DNA of 64,000 nt from Lachnospiraceae bacterium (GCA_900753305.1 CAADYR010000031.1:1-64000); one strand, 5' to 3'. Shown: positions 8,498 through 16,773, counted from the stretch's first letter. Program-made: numbers and translations. Notes: a model not told the origin generated them from the letters alone.

Positions 8498-8558
8498 TTC
8501 TTCCCGAAAAATAAATACAAATAATTCGACATAGGTGCTATACACAGTTAGGAGACTT

Positions 8559-9500
8559 ATGGATATACATATTAATAATTCATTTTCAATTATCGAGGAT
8601 AAAAAATCAAAGGCAGTAGTAGAAGAGATTATGAAAGTAATCTTTCTGGTGTGTGCCTTTTTTGCAGTACTTGCGGTATTTTCCATTACGATCTACATGA
8701 TATTGAATGGTACTCCCGCAATCTTTAAAATCGGACTAAAAGAGATTCTGTTTGATACACAGTGGGCGCCGACGGCAGCCGAACCAAGATACGGTATTCT
8801 GTACGTTATACTGACTTCAATCATAGGTACGGCATTTGCAGTGCTGATTGGTGTTCCGATAGGAGTTCTGACAGCAGTATTCATTGCAGAAGTAGCACCC
8901 AGACAACTTGCTGCGATCGTAAAACCTGCGGTAGAGCTGTTAGCCGGAATTCCTTCTGTAATATACGGTTTACTGGGTATTATGATACTGAATCCATTCA
9001 TGTATAAATTAGAAAAAATGATATTTAAAGGTTCCACTACACATCAGTTCACAGGTGGTTCCAATTTAATCTCAGCCGTTATCGTGTTGGCGATCATGAT
9101 CCTGCCAACGGTGATCAATATCAGTGAATCTGCGATCAGAGCAGTTCCAAGAGAAATGCGCAGTGCGTCTCTGGCGTTGGGAGCATCCAAAATACAGACT
9201 ATCTTTAAAGTAGTATTACCTGTTGCAAAATCAGGAATCATGTCTGCTATCGTATTGGGCGTCGGACGTGCCATCGGTGAAGCCATGGCAATTACACTGG
9301 TATCAGGAAGCAGTGTTAACCTGCCACTGCCATTTAATTCAGTACGATTCCTGACAACAGCAATTGTTGCAGAAATGGGATACGCTGCAGATGAACACAG
9401 ACAGGTGCTGTTCACGATCGGCTTGATCCTGTTCCTGTTTATCATGATCGTAAACACTGCATTTGCCAGATTACTGGATACAAAAGCAAAGGAAGATTAA
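8559..9500 (+). CDS. pstC: Phosphate ABC transporter permease PstC
   Basis: Membrane subunit of the Pst phosphate importer, about 313 residues with six hydrophobic segments. The permease cytoplasmic loop has the expected pattern (SASLALGASKIQTIFKVVLP), and ETVG-type residues appear as GRAIGEAMAITLVSG. The ATG at 8559 follows AGGAG at the right distance; an upstream in-frame start at 8535 has no ribosome site. It pairs with PstA to form the channel. Confidence 0.95.
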   Translation: MDIHINNSFSIIEDKKSKAVVEEIMKVIFLVCAFFAVLAVFSITIYMILNGTPAIFKIGLKEILFDTQWAPTAAEPRYGILYVILTSIIGTAFAVLIGVPIGVLTAVFIAEVAPRQLAAIVKPAVELLAGIPSVIYGLLGIMILNPFMYKLEKMIFKGSTTHQFTGGSNLISAVIVLAIMILPTVINISESAIRAVPREMRSASLALGASKIQTIFKVVLPVAKSGIMSAIVLGVGRAIGEAMAITLVSGSSVNLPLPFNSVRFLTTAIVAEMGYAADEHRQVLFTIGLILFLFIMIVNTAFARLLDTKAKED

Positions 9501-9509
9501 AGAAAGGTA

Positions 9510-10442
9510 ATGGTATCATCTATGGAAAAAACAGTAGTATTGGATGGATATAACGCCCGCGAGACGAAAGATATCCTTAGTATACAAAAGAAAAAGACCA
9601 GATTATCGGATGATGTACTGTATGTACTGATCTATCTTTCTGCAAGTGTTTCAGTTATTTTACTGATCGGCATTATCGGATATGTTTTTATAAAGGGTAT
9701 TCGTGAAGTGAACTGGACATTTCTTTCATCGGTAACAAGTGCATTAAAGGGAACGACAGGTATTGCGGGTAATATTCTGAATACGATATATATCATTTTA
9801 CTGACCTTATTAGTAGCAGCACCGATTGGTATTGGTTCTGCGATTTATCTTAATGAATATGCGAAACCGGGTAAAATCGTAAAAATTATAGAATTTACAA
9901 CGGAAACTCTTGCAGGTATTCCATCTATCGTATTTGGATTATTCGGTATGATGTTCTTTGGTAATACGCTAGGTCTGGGGTATTCACTGCTCACGGGTGC
10001 TTTGACACTGGCTATTATGGTATTACCGCTTATTACACGTAATACTCAGGAAGCATTAAAACGGGTTCCTGACAGCTACAGGAACGGGGCTCTGGGAATG
10101 GGAGCTACGAAATGGTATATGATACGTACTATTTTACTTCCATCAGCAATGCCCGGAATCGTAACAGGTATCATTCTGGCGATAGGACGTATCGTAGGAG
10201 AATCGGCAGCTTTACTCTTTACAGCAGGAAGCGGCTATTTACTGCCAAAGACAGGAATGGGTTATCTGCATAAGATTCTGGAGTCAGGTGGAACACTTAC
10301 GATCCAGTTATATCTGTCAATGTCTAAGGGACAATACAACATCGCATTTGGTATCGCGGTTGTACTACTGGCAATCGTACTTGTTATCAATATGATAACG
10401 AAGGTACTGGCAGGTAAGCTGGATGTGACCAGAAAGAACTAA
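9510..10442 (+). CDS. pstA: Phosphate ABC transporter permease PstA
   Basis: Second membrane subunit of the Pst importer, 310 residues with six hydrophobic segments. Family features include the ETLAGIPSIVFGLFG stretch and the permease loop GALGMGATKWYMIRTILLP followed by GRIVGESAALLFTAG. Two starts are possible: ATG 9510, with AAAGG only two bases upstream, or ATG 9522 (MEKTVVL), with the same AAAGG about fourteen bases upstream; neither spacing is ideal. It follows pstC by nine bases in the operon. Confidence 0.95.
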   Translation: MVSSMEKTVVLDGYNARETKDILSIQKKKTRLSDDVLYVLIYLSASVSVILLIGIIGYVFIKGIREVNWTFLSSVTSALKGTTGIAGNILNTIYIILLTLLVAAPIGIGSAIYLNEYAKPGKIVKIIEFTTETLAGIPSIVFGLFGMMFFGNTLGLGYSLLTGALTLAIMVLPLITRNTQEALKRVPDSYRNGALGMGATKWYMIRTILLPSAMPGIVTGIILAIGRIVGESAALLFTAGSGYLLPKTGMGYLHKILESGGTLTIQLYLSMSKGQYNIAFGIAVVLLAIVLVINMITKVLAGKLDVTRKN

Positions 10443-10458
10443 TGGAGGAAAGATAGAA

Positions 10459-11220
10459 ATGAATGAAGAAATCAAGATCAGTGCAAAACATCTCAACCTA
10501 TATTATGGTGAGAATCATGCATTAAAAGATATTAATATGGACATTAAAAAGAATGCGGTAACTGCTTTGATCGGACCATCAGGATGTGGTAAATCCACCT
10601 TTCTGAAAAGTCTTAACCGTATGAATGATCTGGTAGAAAACGTTAAGATCACAGGCGAGATCACACTGGATAATGAGAATATTTATGATGAAAATGTAGA
10701 CACAACACTTTTGCGCAAAAAAATCGGTATGGTATTCCAGCAGCCGAATCCATTTCCAATGAGTATATATGATAACATTGCATATGGCTCACGAATCCAC
10801 GGAATTAAAAGTAAGGCAAAACTGGATGAAATTGTGGAGGAGAGCCTGAGAGGAGCAGCAATTTTTGATGAAGTCAAGGACAGATTAAAGAAATCTGCAT
10901 TAGGATTGTCTGGCGGACAGCAGCAGAGATTGTGTATTGCAAGAGCACTTGCAGTACAACCTGATGTATTGCTTATGGATGAACCTACATCTGCACTGGA
11001 CCCTATTTCTACGTTGAAGGTGGAAGAACTAATGGAGGATCTGAAGAAAAAGTATACGGTTGTCGTAGTTACCCACAATATGCAGCAGGCGACACGTGTG
11101 TCAGATGAAACAGCCTTTTTCCTGGTGGGAGAAGTTGTGGAATTTGACAAAACAGAAACAATTTTCTCGAATCCGAAGAATAAAAAGACAGAAGATTATA
11201 TCACAGGGAGGTTTGGTTGA
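10459..11220 (+). CDS. pstB: Phosphate ABC transporter ATP-binding protein
   Basis: ATPase that powers the Pst importer; 253 residues, the family length. Walker A is GPSGCGKST (about 39-47), the Q-loop lies in MVFQQPNPFPMSIYDN, the signature is LSGGQQQR, Walker B is VLLMDEPTSALDP and the switch histidine is in VVTHNMQQA. The NPFPMSIYDN stretch is characteristic of PstB rather than other importers. GGAGG lies upstream of the ATG. phoU starts one base after its stop codon. Confidence 0.98.
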   Translation: MNEEIKISAKHLNLYYGENHALKDINMDIKKNAVTALIGPSGCGKSTFLKSLNRMNDLVENVKITGEITLDNENIYDENVDTTLLRKKIGMVFQQPNPFPMSIYDNIAYGSRIHGIKSKAKLDEIVEESLRGAAIFDEVKDRLKKSALGLSGGQQQRLCIARALAVQPDVLLMDEPTSALDPISTLKVEELMEDLKKKYTVVVVTHNMQQATRVSDETAFFLVGEVVEFDKTETIFSNPKNKKTEDYITGRFG

Positions 11221-11221
11221 T

Positions 11222-11884
11222 ATGCGTGGCAAATTTGAGAAACAGTTATCTAAGCTGAATGAAGAACTGATACATATGGGCAGTATGATGGAACAGGCGA
11301 TTGAAATGGCAATCAGTGCTCTTGTAAAGCAGGATCGTGAAAAGGCAGAGAAAACAGTTCTGTATGCGGATGAAATCGAACGCAAGGAAAAAGAGATTGA
11401 AAACATGTGTTTTCAGATACTGTTGTCACAACAGCCTGTAGCAGGAGATTTAAGAAGAGTATCTTCTGCAATGAAGATGGTAACAGATATGAAGAGAATT
11501 GGTGATCAGGCAGGAGATATCGCTGAGATTTCCATACATCTGGCCGATGAAGAATATATTAAGAAACTGGAGCATTTGCCACAAATGGCAAAAGAAACTA
11601 CCGTTATGGTCATCAACAGCATTGACGCTTATGTAAGGGGAGATATTGTCCTTGCAGGAGAAGTGATCAAGGCAGATGATATTGTTGATGAATTGTTCAA
11701 TACAGTCAAAAAAGAACTCATCAATCTGATCCATGAGGATCCTCAGAATGGTGAACAGGCAGCAGACCTGTTGATGATCGCCAAATATTTTGAAAGAATT
11801 GGAGATCATGCAGTTAATATTGCAGGCTGGGTCATTTTCTCAATTACAGGAAATATATATTCAGAGAAACAGGAAGATCGTTAG
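11222..11884 (+). CDS. phoU: Phosphate signalling protein PhoU
   Basis: Cytosolic, all-helical regulator of about 220 residues that links Pst transporter status to the PhoR-type kinase. The two PhoU repeats are visible, each with a metal-binding E-x-x-x-D-type helix: MVTDMKRIGDQAGDIAEI near 90 and LLMIAKYFERIGDHAVNIAGWV near 195. The ATG at 11222 is one base after the pstB stop and is preceded by GGGAGG inside pstB. Reading further upstream in the same frame only extends into pstB and is rejected. Confidence 0.95.
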   Translation: MRGKFEKQLSKLNEELIHMGSMMEQAIEMAISALVKQDREKAEKTVLYADEIERKEKEIENMCFQILLSQQPVAGDLRRVSSAMKMVTDMKRIGDQAGDIAEISIHLADEEYIKKLEHLPQMAKETTVMVINSIDAYVRGDIVLAGEVIKADDIVDELFNTVKKELINLIHEDPQNGEQAADLLMIAKYFERIGDHAVNIAGWVIFSITGNIYSEKQEDR

Positions 11885-11911
11885 TGCTGCGGAAAGGACA
11901 GGGTAACCCAT

Positions 11912-12430
11912 ATGGAAAATATTCAGAATGTAACACCAGTGCAGGTCAATGAAGAAAGTAATCTTAATGAATATGCATTGAATAAAGTACAGAATTTTAT
12001 AGACAAGATCGCAGATAAACTTGCACAGAAAGCAGGACGCGATATTATCAAGGAATATCATAGTGAAAATGAAGATGCGGATATTTGTCGTGTAACAGTA
12101 TTATGCTATTTTACTGATGATATTACCAAAGTAGTCAGGCAACTGGAAGAAAAAAAGAAGTGGAAAATACTCGAATCCAAAAATTACATAGATGCACCTA
12201 AGAAAAATGGATACCGTGGCTATATGCTGAAAATCGGAATTCCGGTGGAGAACAGGAAAAATGAGACAGCAGTGATCATAGTACAGATTCATACGATAGG
12301 TATGGAATATTGGCTTGAAATGGAAAGCCAGATCACAGAAGGCAAAGTTAAGAAAAAAGATAAATTAAAAAGCTACTCAGAACATATTATTCAGATGGAA
12401 GAAGAACTGTTGAAATTGAGAAAAAAATAG
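11912..12430 (+). CDS. Degenerate small alarmone synthetase-like (RelA/SpoT fold) protein
   Basis: A 172-residue protein resembling the C-terminal two-thirds of small (p)ppGpp synthetases. The guanosine-site signature is clear: SKNYIDAPKKNGYRG at 89-103, then VQIHTIGMEYW at 124-134, matching the family EVQIRTIAMDFW. Asp57 aligns with the first metal ligand of the family DIAGVR motif, but the Arg of that motif is Thr62, the catalytic Glu before VQI is Ile123 and the following Arg is His127. The N-terminal ATP-binding Lys/Arg segment is not recognisable. Synthesis of (p)ppGpp is therefore unlikely; sensing or hetero-oligomerisation is possible. It follows phoU by 27 bases, so it is probably in the pst operon. 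The call rests on motifs only. Confidence 0.72.
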   Translation: MENIQNVTPVQVNEESNLNEYALNKVQNFIDKIADKLAQKAGRDIIKEYHSENEDADICRVTVLCYFTDDITKVVRQLEEKKKWKILESKNYIDAPKKNGYRGYMLKIGIPVENRKNETAVIIVQIHTIGMEYWLEMESQITEGKVKKKDKLKSYSEHIIQMEEELLKLRKK

Positions 12431-12437
12431 ATTTTGG

Positions 12438-12466
12438 GGGCAGGTGAGTAGCCTGCCTGAAAAATT
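12438..12466 (+). terminator. Possible weak terminator after the pst operon
   Basis: GGCAGG (12439-12444) pairs with CCTGCC (12452-12457) across a 7-base loop, but what follows is A-rich rather than T-rich. Likely only a partial stop before the secG promoter. Confidence 0.35.
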
Positions 12467-12484
12467 TATGGTAATCTGAGTGAA

Positions 12485-12513
12485 TTGTCTTGATTAAATG
12501 TACTTTTTATGAT
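12485..12513 (+). promoter_or_regulatory. Probable sigma-A promoter of secG
   Basis: TTGTCT (12485-12490), a 17-base spacer and TATGAT (12508-12513), 60 bases before the secG start. Confidence 0.6.
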
Positions 12514-12572
12514 ACACTCAAGTTCGTGGATTCTATTGAATCCGGTATGTTGATACTAAGGAGGTGTATAGA

Positions 12573-12809
12573 ATGGCAGTTTTGAGAACAGTCCTCACCA
12601 TTATTTTAATATTAGTGTCTATCGTATTTACAGCGATTGTTTTAATGCAGGAAGGTAAATCGGCTGGACTTGGTGCAATCAGTGGTGCCGCAGAGACATA
12701 TTGGGGTAAGAATAAAGGACGCTCCATGGAAGGCACATTAGTTAAACTGACCAAGGTTCTTGGAGTTGTATTTATTCTTCTTTCAGTTGTTTTAAATATT
12801 AACTTTTAA
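12573..12809 (+). CDS. secG: Preprotein translocase subunit SecG
   Basis: Small membrane partner of SecYE that assists protein export; 78 residues with two hydrophobic helices (about 4-24 and 57-77) joined by a polar loop. VLMQEGKSAGLGAISG after the first helix is the SecG hallmark. The ATG at 12573 follows AAGGAGG; a GTG nine bases upstream lies within the ribosome site and is rejected. The secG-rnr-smpB-ssrA order is common in Firmicutes and confirms the call. A strong terminator follows. Confidence 0.96.
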   Translation: MAVLRTVLTIILILVSIVFTAIVLMQEGKSAGLGAISGAAETYWGKNKGRSMEGTLVKLTKVLGVVFILLSVVLNINF

Positions 12810-12817
12810 GATAACGT

Positions 12818-12847
12818 AAAACACTCTTGTAAAAGAGTGTTTTTTTG
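12818..12847 (+). terminator. Rho-independent terminator after secG
   Basis: AAACACTCTT (12818-12827) pairs with AAGAGTGTTT (12833-12842) across 5 bases, running into a T tract. Confidence 0.92.
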
Positions 12848-12881
12848 TCGCTATTCATAGCCATGCAAAGGGGGCGAGCAT

Positions 12882-15047
12882 ATGGAACAGAATGACAAGC
12901 GTAAGAAAGTAATACTTGATCTGATGGGGGAAGAATTCTATATTCCTATGAAAGAAAAGGAGCTTGCAGTTATGCTGCAGGTATCCAAGGAAGACAGAAG
13001 TGAATTGAATCGTATCCTGAATGAACTTTTGAATGAGGGCAAGATCAGTATTACTAAAAAAGGCAAATTCATAAAAGCAAAACATGCACCGGAGGCTCTG
13101 GTGGGAACTTTTATCAGTCATCCCAAGGGCTTTGGCTTTGTAGAAATAGAGGGCAGAGAAGATGACCTCTATATACCGGAGAACTGTATTAACGGAGCTT
13201 TTCATAAGGATACAGTCAAAGTTACGCTCCTGCCGGTTCAGCATGGAAAGAGACAGGAAGCTCAGGTTGTGGAAATCATAGCCAGAGGCATGAAGCAGGT
13301 TGTTGGTACATTTGACAAAAGCAATCAGAATTATGGTTTTGTAATTCCCGATAACGAGAAAATAGGTACTGATATTTTTGTACCGACAGAACGTTCTAAA
13401 GGAGCAGTATCGGGGCATAAGGTAGTATGTGAGATAACAGATTACGGTAAGGATAACCGAAAACCGGAAGGAAAGGTTGTAGAGATACTGGGACATGTCA
13501 ATGATCCGGGTGTCGATATTATGTCCATTGTAAAAGGCTATGAGCTTCCTACAGAATTCCCGGAGAAAGTGCTTCATCAGGCTGAAAATGTTGCACATGA
13601 TGTCACAGAAGCTGATATGGCTGGCAGAACGGATCTTCGTAATGTGCAGATGGTTACAATAGATGGCGAAGATGCGAAGGATCTGGATGATGCGGTCAGT
13701 TTATCCATGGATGGAGAAAATTATAAACTGGGCGTTCATATTGCAGATGTTACAAATTATGTACAGGAAAATTCGGCGCTTGACTGGGAAGCCAAAAAAC
13801 GCGGCACCAGTGTCTATCTGGTAGACAGAGTGATTCCCATGCTTCCGCATACTCTGTCTAACGGCATCTGTTCATTGAATGCAGGATTAGACAGACTGGC
13901 ACTTAGCTGTCTGATGACGATCAATCCCAAAGGAGAGGTTATCAGTCATGACATAGAAGAATCTGTTATCCGTGTAGACAGAAGAATGTCATATACAAGT
14001 GTTAAAAAAATTCTGGAAGATAAAGACGAAACGGAAATCAGAGAATATGAAGAACTGGTTCCGATGTTTAAACTGATGCAGGAACTTGCAGCTATTTTGC
14101 GGGAAAAAAGAAGAAAACGTGGTTCTATTGACTTTGATTTTCCGGAGACCAAGATTATTCTTGATAAGAAGGGACATCCTGTTGATATTAAGCCATACGA
14201 TCGAAATGTGGCAACCAAGATCATTGAAGATTTCATGTTGATCGCAAACGAGACTGTGGCACAGCATTTTTATTGGATGGAGTTGCCTTTTGTATATAGA
14301 ACACATGATAATCCTGATCCTGAAAAAATTGCAAAGTTAAGCACCTTCATCAGAAATTTCGGATATACGATCAAGAGTAAACAGGAGGAAATACATCCCA
14401 AGGAGTTGCAGAAACTGCTTGCCAAAATCGAAGATACGCCGGAAGAAGCACTGATCAGCAGACTGACATTGCGCAGTATGAAACAGGCAAAGTATACGAT
14501 TGACTGTACTGGGCATTTTGGATTAGCCTGTCAGTTCTATTGTCATTTTACTTCACCAATCAGACGATATCCGGATCTGCAGATTCATCGAATTATAAAG
14601 GAACAGATCAGGGGGAGAATGAATGAGAACAGAATCGCTCATTATAATGATATTCTCCCGGAAGTAGCACAGCATTCTTCTGAAATGGAGAGACGTGCAG
14701 ATGAGGCAGAGCGTGAGACGAATAAACTTAAGAAAGTAGAGTATATGGAAGAACATCTGGGAGAAATTTATGAAGGTGTGATTTCATCCATTACTTCATG
14801 GGGCGTATATGTTGAATTACCTAATACAATAGAGGGAATGATCCATGTATCCATGCTGCCCGGCGACTATTTCTACTATGATGAAGAAACCTATGAGATG
14901 GTAGGACAGTCGACCAATCTGCGTTATAAACTGGGTGAAAAACTGAAAGTCAGAGTCAATGCAACTGATAAAATATCCAGAACAATCGATTTTGTAATAC
15001 CGCAGGAGTGGGAACTGGAACCGGATGATGACAAAGAAGAGGTATAG
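12882..15047 (+). CDS. rnr: Ribonuclease R
   Basis: Processive 3'-to-5' exoribonuclease that degrades structured RNA and works with SmpB-tmRNA on non-stop messages. The 721-residue protein has an N-terminal winged-helix region (1-65), cold-shock domains (about 70-240), the RNB catalytic domain with the DGEDAKDLDDAVSL aspartate cluster (about 260-275), and a C-terminal S1 domain (about 625-705, GVISSITSWGVYVELPN). The length is normal, although the Lys-rich tail seen in some relatives is absent. It is followed by smpB after three bases, a functional pairing. A start ATG follows GGGGGCG. Confidence 0.97.
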   Translation: MEQNDKRKKVILDLMGEEFYIPMKEKELAVMLQVSKEDRSELNRILNELLNEGKISITKKGKFIKAKHAPEALVGTFISHPKGFGFVEIEGREDDLYIPENCINGAFHKDTVKVTLLPVQHGKRQEAQVVEIIARGMKQVVGTFDKSNQNYGFVIPDNEKIGTDIFVPTERSKGAVSGHKVVCEITDYGKDNRKPEGKVVEILGHVNDPGVDIMSIVKGYELPTEFPEKVLHQAENVAHDVTEADMAGRTDLRNVQMVTIDGEDAKDLDDAVSLSMDGENYKLGVHIADVTNYVQENSALDWEAKKRGTSVYLVDRVIPMLPHTLSNGICSLNAGLDRLALSCLMTINPKGEVISHDIEESVIRVDRRMSYTSVKKILEDKDETEIREYEELVPMFKLMQELAAILREKRRKRGSIDFDFPETKIILDKKGHPVDIKPYDRNVATKIIEDFMLIANETVAQHFYWMELPFVYRTHDNPDPEKIAKLSTFIRNFGYTIKSKQEEIHPKELQKLLAKIEDTPEEALISRLTLRSMKQAKYTIDCTGHFGLACQFYCHFTSPIRRYPDLQIHRIIKEQIRGRMNENRIAHYNDILPEVAQHSSEMERRADEAERETNKLKKVEYMEEHLGEIYEGVISSITSWGVYVELPNTIEGMIHVSMLPGDYFYYDEETYEMVGQSTNLRYKLGEKLKVRVNATDKISRTIDFVIPQEWELEPDDDKEEV

Positions 15048-15050
15048 ACC

Positions 15051-15518
15051 ATGGCAAAAGATACGATGAAATTAGTGGCTAATAATAAAAAGGCTTACCA
15101 TGATTATTTTATAGAAGAGAAGATAGAATGTGGAATTGCACTGCACGGGACAGAAGTGAAATCATTGCGTATGGGCAAGTGCAGTATTAAAGAAGCCTTT
15201 ATTCGAATTGAAAATGCAGAGGTATTTGTATATGGCATGCATGTATCCCCTTATGAAAAAGGCAACATTTTCAATAAGGATCCTCTGCGTGTAAAAAAAT
15301 TGTTGCTTCATAAGCAGGAAATCAACAAGCTGCTTGGCAAGATCAAGGAAAAAGGCTATACACTGGTTCCGCTTCAGGTTTATTTCAAAGATGGTAAAGC
15401 CAAAGTAGAAATCGGACTGGCGAGAGGTAAGAAGCTCTATGATAAGAGAGAAGATATTGCCAAAAAAGATGCCAGAAGAGAAACGGAAAGAGAATTTAAA
15501 GTAAAGAATTTATATTAA
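15051..15518 (+). CDS. smpB: SsrA-binding protein SmpB
   Basis: Binds the tRNA-like part of tmRNA and delivers it to stalled ribosomes. At 155 residues it has the standard length. Motifs are NNKKAYHDYFIEEKIECGI, LHGTEVKSLR, a central YEKGNIF segment and the basic C-terminal tail LYDKREDIAKKDARRETER, which enters the mRNA channel. It sits three bases after rnr and directly before its RNA partner ssrA, whose promoter overlaps the region just after the smpB stop. Confidence 0.98.
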   Translation: MAKDTMKLVANNKKAYHDYFIEEKIECGIALHGTEVKSLRMGKCSIKEAFIRIENAEVFVYGMHVSPYEKGNIFNKDPLRVKKLLLHKQEINKLLGKIKEKGYTLVPLQVYFKDGKAKVEIGLARGKKLYDKREDIAKKDARRETEREFKVKNLY

Positions 15519-15521
15519 ATA

Positions 15522-15550
15522 TTGACTTTACAAGATGCTTTGAATATAAT
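15522..15550 (+). promoter_or_regulatory. Strong sigma-A promoter of ssrA
   Basis: TTGACT (15522-15527), a 17-base spacer and perfect TATAAT (15545-15550), starting four bases after the smpB stop codon. It allows tmRNA to be transcribed independently of rnr-smpB. Confidence 0.85.
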
Positions 15551-15552
15551 AT

Positions 15553-15592
15553 ATAACTATCCAGTGTCGTGAATGGGATTCTGGATAGTTAT
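15553..15592 (+). repeat. Hairpin in the 5' leader of pre-tmRNA
   Basis: The arms 15553-15564 and 15581-15592 are perfect 12-base complements with a 16-base loop. The hairpin lies between the promoter and the predicted mature 5' end at 15624, so it would be in the removed leader. Confidence 0.7.
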
Positions 15593-15623
15593 ATGGCAGT
15601 TTATCTGCCGGACAATTGAATAT

Positions 15624-15972
15624 GGGGTAGTAAAGGTTTCGACGGGGAATTTGAAGATGGAGAAGCAGGTCGCAGGAATGCGTTAAATCCACAATTAAAA
15701 TTAAACGCTGAAGATAATTTAGCATACGCTGCCTAATGGCAGCTGTCTGACTTAGTGCACCTACACATTAAGACCCAGGCATCGATTATGTAGGAAACGA
15801 CGCATGTTAAGCTTTGCACATGCGGGCGTATGATGAAGCTACCGACCATGCAGGGGCGTTGATTCGCCTGTATGGGAAGGAACAGGGCTGTAGAAGCCCG
15901 AAATAATCAACTAAGCCTGTAGAAGTACATGGGATAGTTTTTCGGACACGGGTTCGACTCCCGTCTACTCCA
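15624..15972 (+). ncRNA. ssrA: Transfer-messenger RNA (tmRNA)
   Basis: Rescues stalled ribosomes by trans-translation. The 5' end GGGGTAG pairs with CTACTCC (15965-15971) to form the tRNA-like acceptor stem; GGTTTCGACGGGG near the 5' end and the T-arm GGTTCGACTCC near the 3' end are diagnostic. The tag reading frame probably resumes at GCT 15707 after TTAAAC and encodes AEDNLAYAA before the TAA at 15734, a degradation tag with the usual AA end. CCA is not encoded after the discriminator A and must be added. Length about 349 bases, standard one-piece form. Resuming one codon earlier, at AAC, is less likely. Confidence 0.97.
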
Positions 15973-15990
15973 CTCAAAAATGGTTTGTTT

Positions 15991-16015
15991 AAGGCGGTTT
16001 TACCGCCTTTTATTG
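15991..16015 (+). terminator. Rho-independent terminator of ssrA
   Basis: AAGGCGGT (15991-15998) and ACCGCCTT (16002-16009) form an 8-bp stem with a 3-base loop, then a T-rich run. Confidence 0.9.
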
Positions 16016-16062
16016 TTTGACGGAATAATTTTGCGGTTATTACATAAGATAATATAAATATA

Positions 16063-16111
16063 TTGACGTACAGTTTTCTGTACTCTATAATAAAAGTACA
16101 GAAAACTGTAC
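16063..16111 (+). promoter_or_regulatory. Promoter and double palindromic operator of the toxin-antitoxin pair
   Basis: TTGACG (16063-16068), a 17-base spacer and TATAAT (16086-16091). Two 16-base elements, 16068-16083 and 16096-16111, are exact reverse complements of each other, and each is itself a GTACAG-N4-CTGTAC palindrome. One fills the promoter spacer and the other lies just downstream of the -10. The TGTAC core resembles the TGTACA core known for YefM operators, so autorepression by antitoxin or antitoxin-toxin complex is expected. Confidence 0.85.
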
Positions 16112-16132
16112 ATTGACTGAGGAGGTGTCATT

Positions 16133-16399
16133 ATGCTGGCAGTTAATTATACAAATTTACGTGATAATATGAAAACATATATGGATAAAGTCACGGATGA
16201 TTATGAAACAATGATTGTAACGCGAAAAGATAATAAAAATGTTGTTATGCTGTCTGAAGAAACATATAATAATCTGATGGAAAATGTTTATGTAATGGGA
16301 AATAAAGCAAATTATGACTGGTTGATGGAGTCAAAAGCACAACTTGAAAAAGGTAATTTTGCTGTTCATAATCTGGTAGAGGTATCTACGAATGAATAA
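16133..16399 (+). CDS. yefM: Antitoxin of YefM/Phd family
   Basis: An 88-residue DNA-binding antitoxin. The N-terminal Phd/YefM fold is visible (NYTNLRDNMKTYMDKVTDDYE, then IVTRKDNKNVVMLSEETYNNL); the C-terminal third is the flexible toxin-wrapping part. It neutralises the following toxin and represses its own promoter through the palindromes upstream. GAGGAGG lies before the ATG. The stop overlaps the toxin start by eight bases, the usual coupling for this family. Confidence 0.95.
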   Translation: MLAVNYTNLRDNMKTYMDKVTDDYETMIVTRKDNKNVVMLSEETYNNLMENVYVMGNKANYDWLMESKAQLEKGNFAVHNLVEVSTNE

Positions 16400-16655
16400 A
16401 GTCTTTACAGATAATGGATGGAAGGATTATGTTTATTGGCAGACAGAGGATAAAAAGACATTAAAGAAAATAAACAGTTTAATAGAAGATATATGCAGAA
16501 ATGGAAATGAGGGCATAGGAAAGCCTGAACCATTAACTGGAAATTTAACAGGTTTTTGGAGTAGACGAATAAATGATAAAGACAGAATAATATATAAGAT
16601 CAGTGAAACAAATGTATATATATTAGCCTGTAGGTATCATTATAGTGACACATAA
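16392..16655 (+). CDS. yoeB: YoeB/Txe-type ribosome-dependent mRNA endonuclease toxin
   Basis: An 87-residue toxin of the RelE superfamily. Family hallmarks are WKDYVYWQTEDKKTLKKIN at the N-terminus, NGNEGIGKPEPL, the LTGFWSRRINDKDRIIYKI core and the C-terminal ACRYHY with catalytic His and Tyr. It cleaves mRNA in the ribosomal A site when free of its antitoxin. All recognisable active-site positions are present, so the pair looks functional. It is followed by its own terminator. Confidence 0.96.
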   Translation: MNKVFTDNGWKDYVYWQTEDKKTLKKINSLIEDICRNGNEGIGKPEPLTGNLTGFWSRRINDKDRIIYKISETNVYILACRYHYSDT

Positions 16656-16662
16656 ATATTAC

Positions 16663-16706
16663 GCACTGATAGAAAGAGAATAGGCTTTCTGTCAGTGCTG
16701 TTTTTT
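16663..16706 (+). terminator. Rho-independent terminator after yoeB
   Basis: A 14-bp stem with one G-U pair (16663-16676 with 16685-16698), an 8-base loop and a T run beginning two bases after the stem. Confidence 0.92.
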
Positions 16707-16773
16707 GGGTACTTCCCTTTCCTGGAATATCGTTGTATACTTATTTGCAAAGATAACAAATCAGGGGGATAGT

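Noticed and set aside
16133..16706. Toxin-antitoxin pair as sign of a larger mobile island after ssrA
   Set aside because: Although tmRNA genes are frequent integration sites, there is no integrase, no direct repeat of the ssrA 3' end seen nearby, and neighbouring genes look chromosomal.
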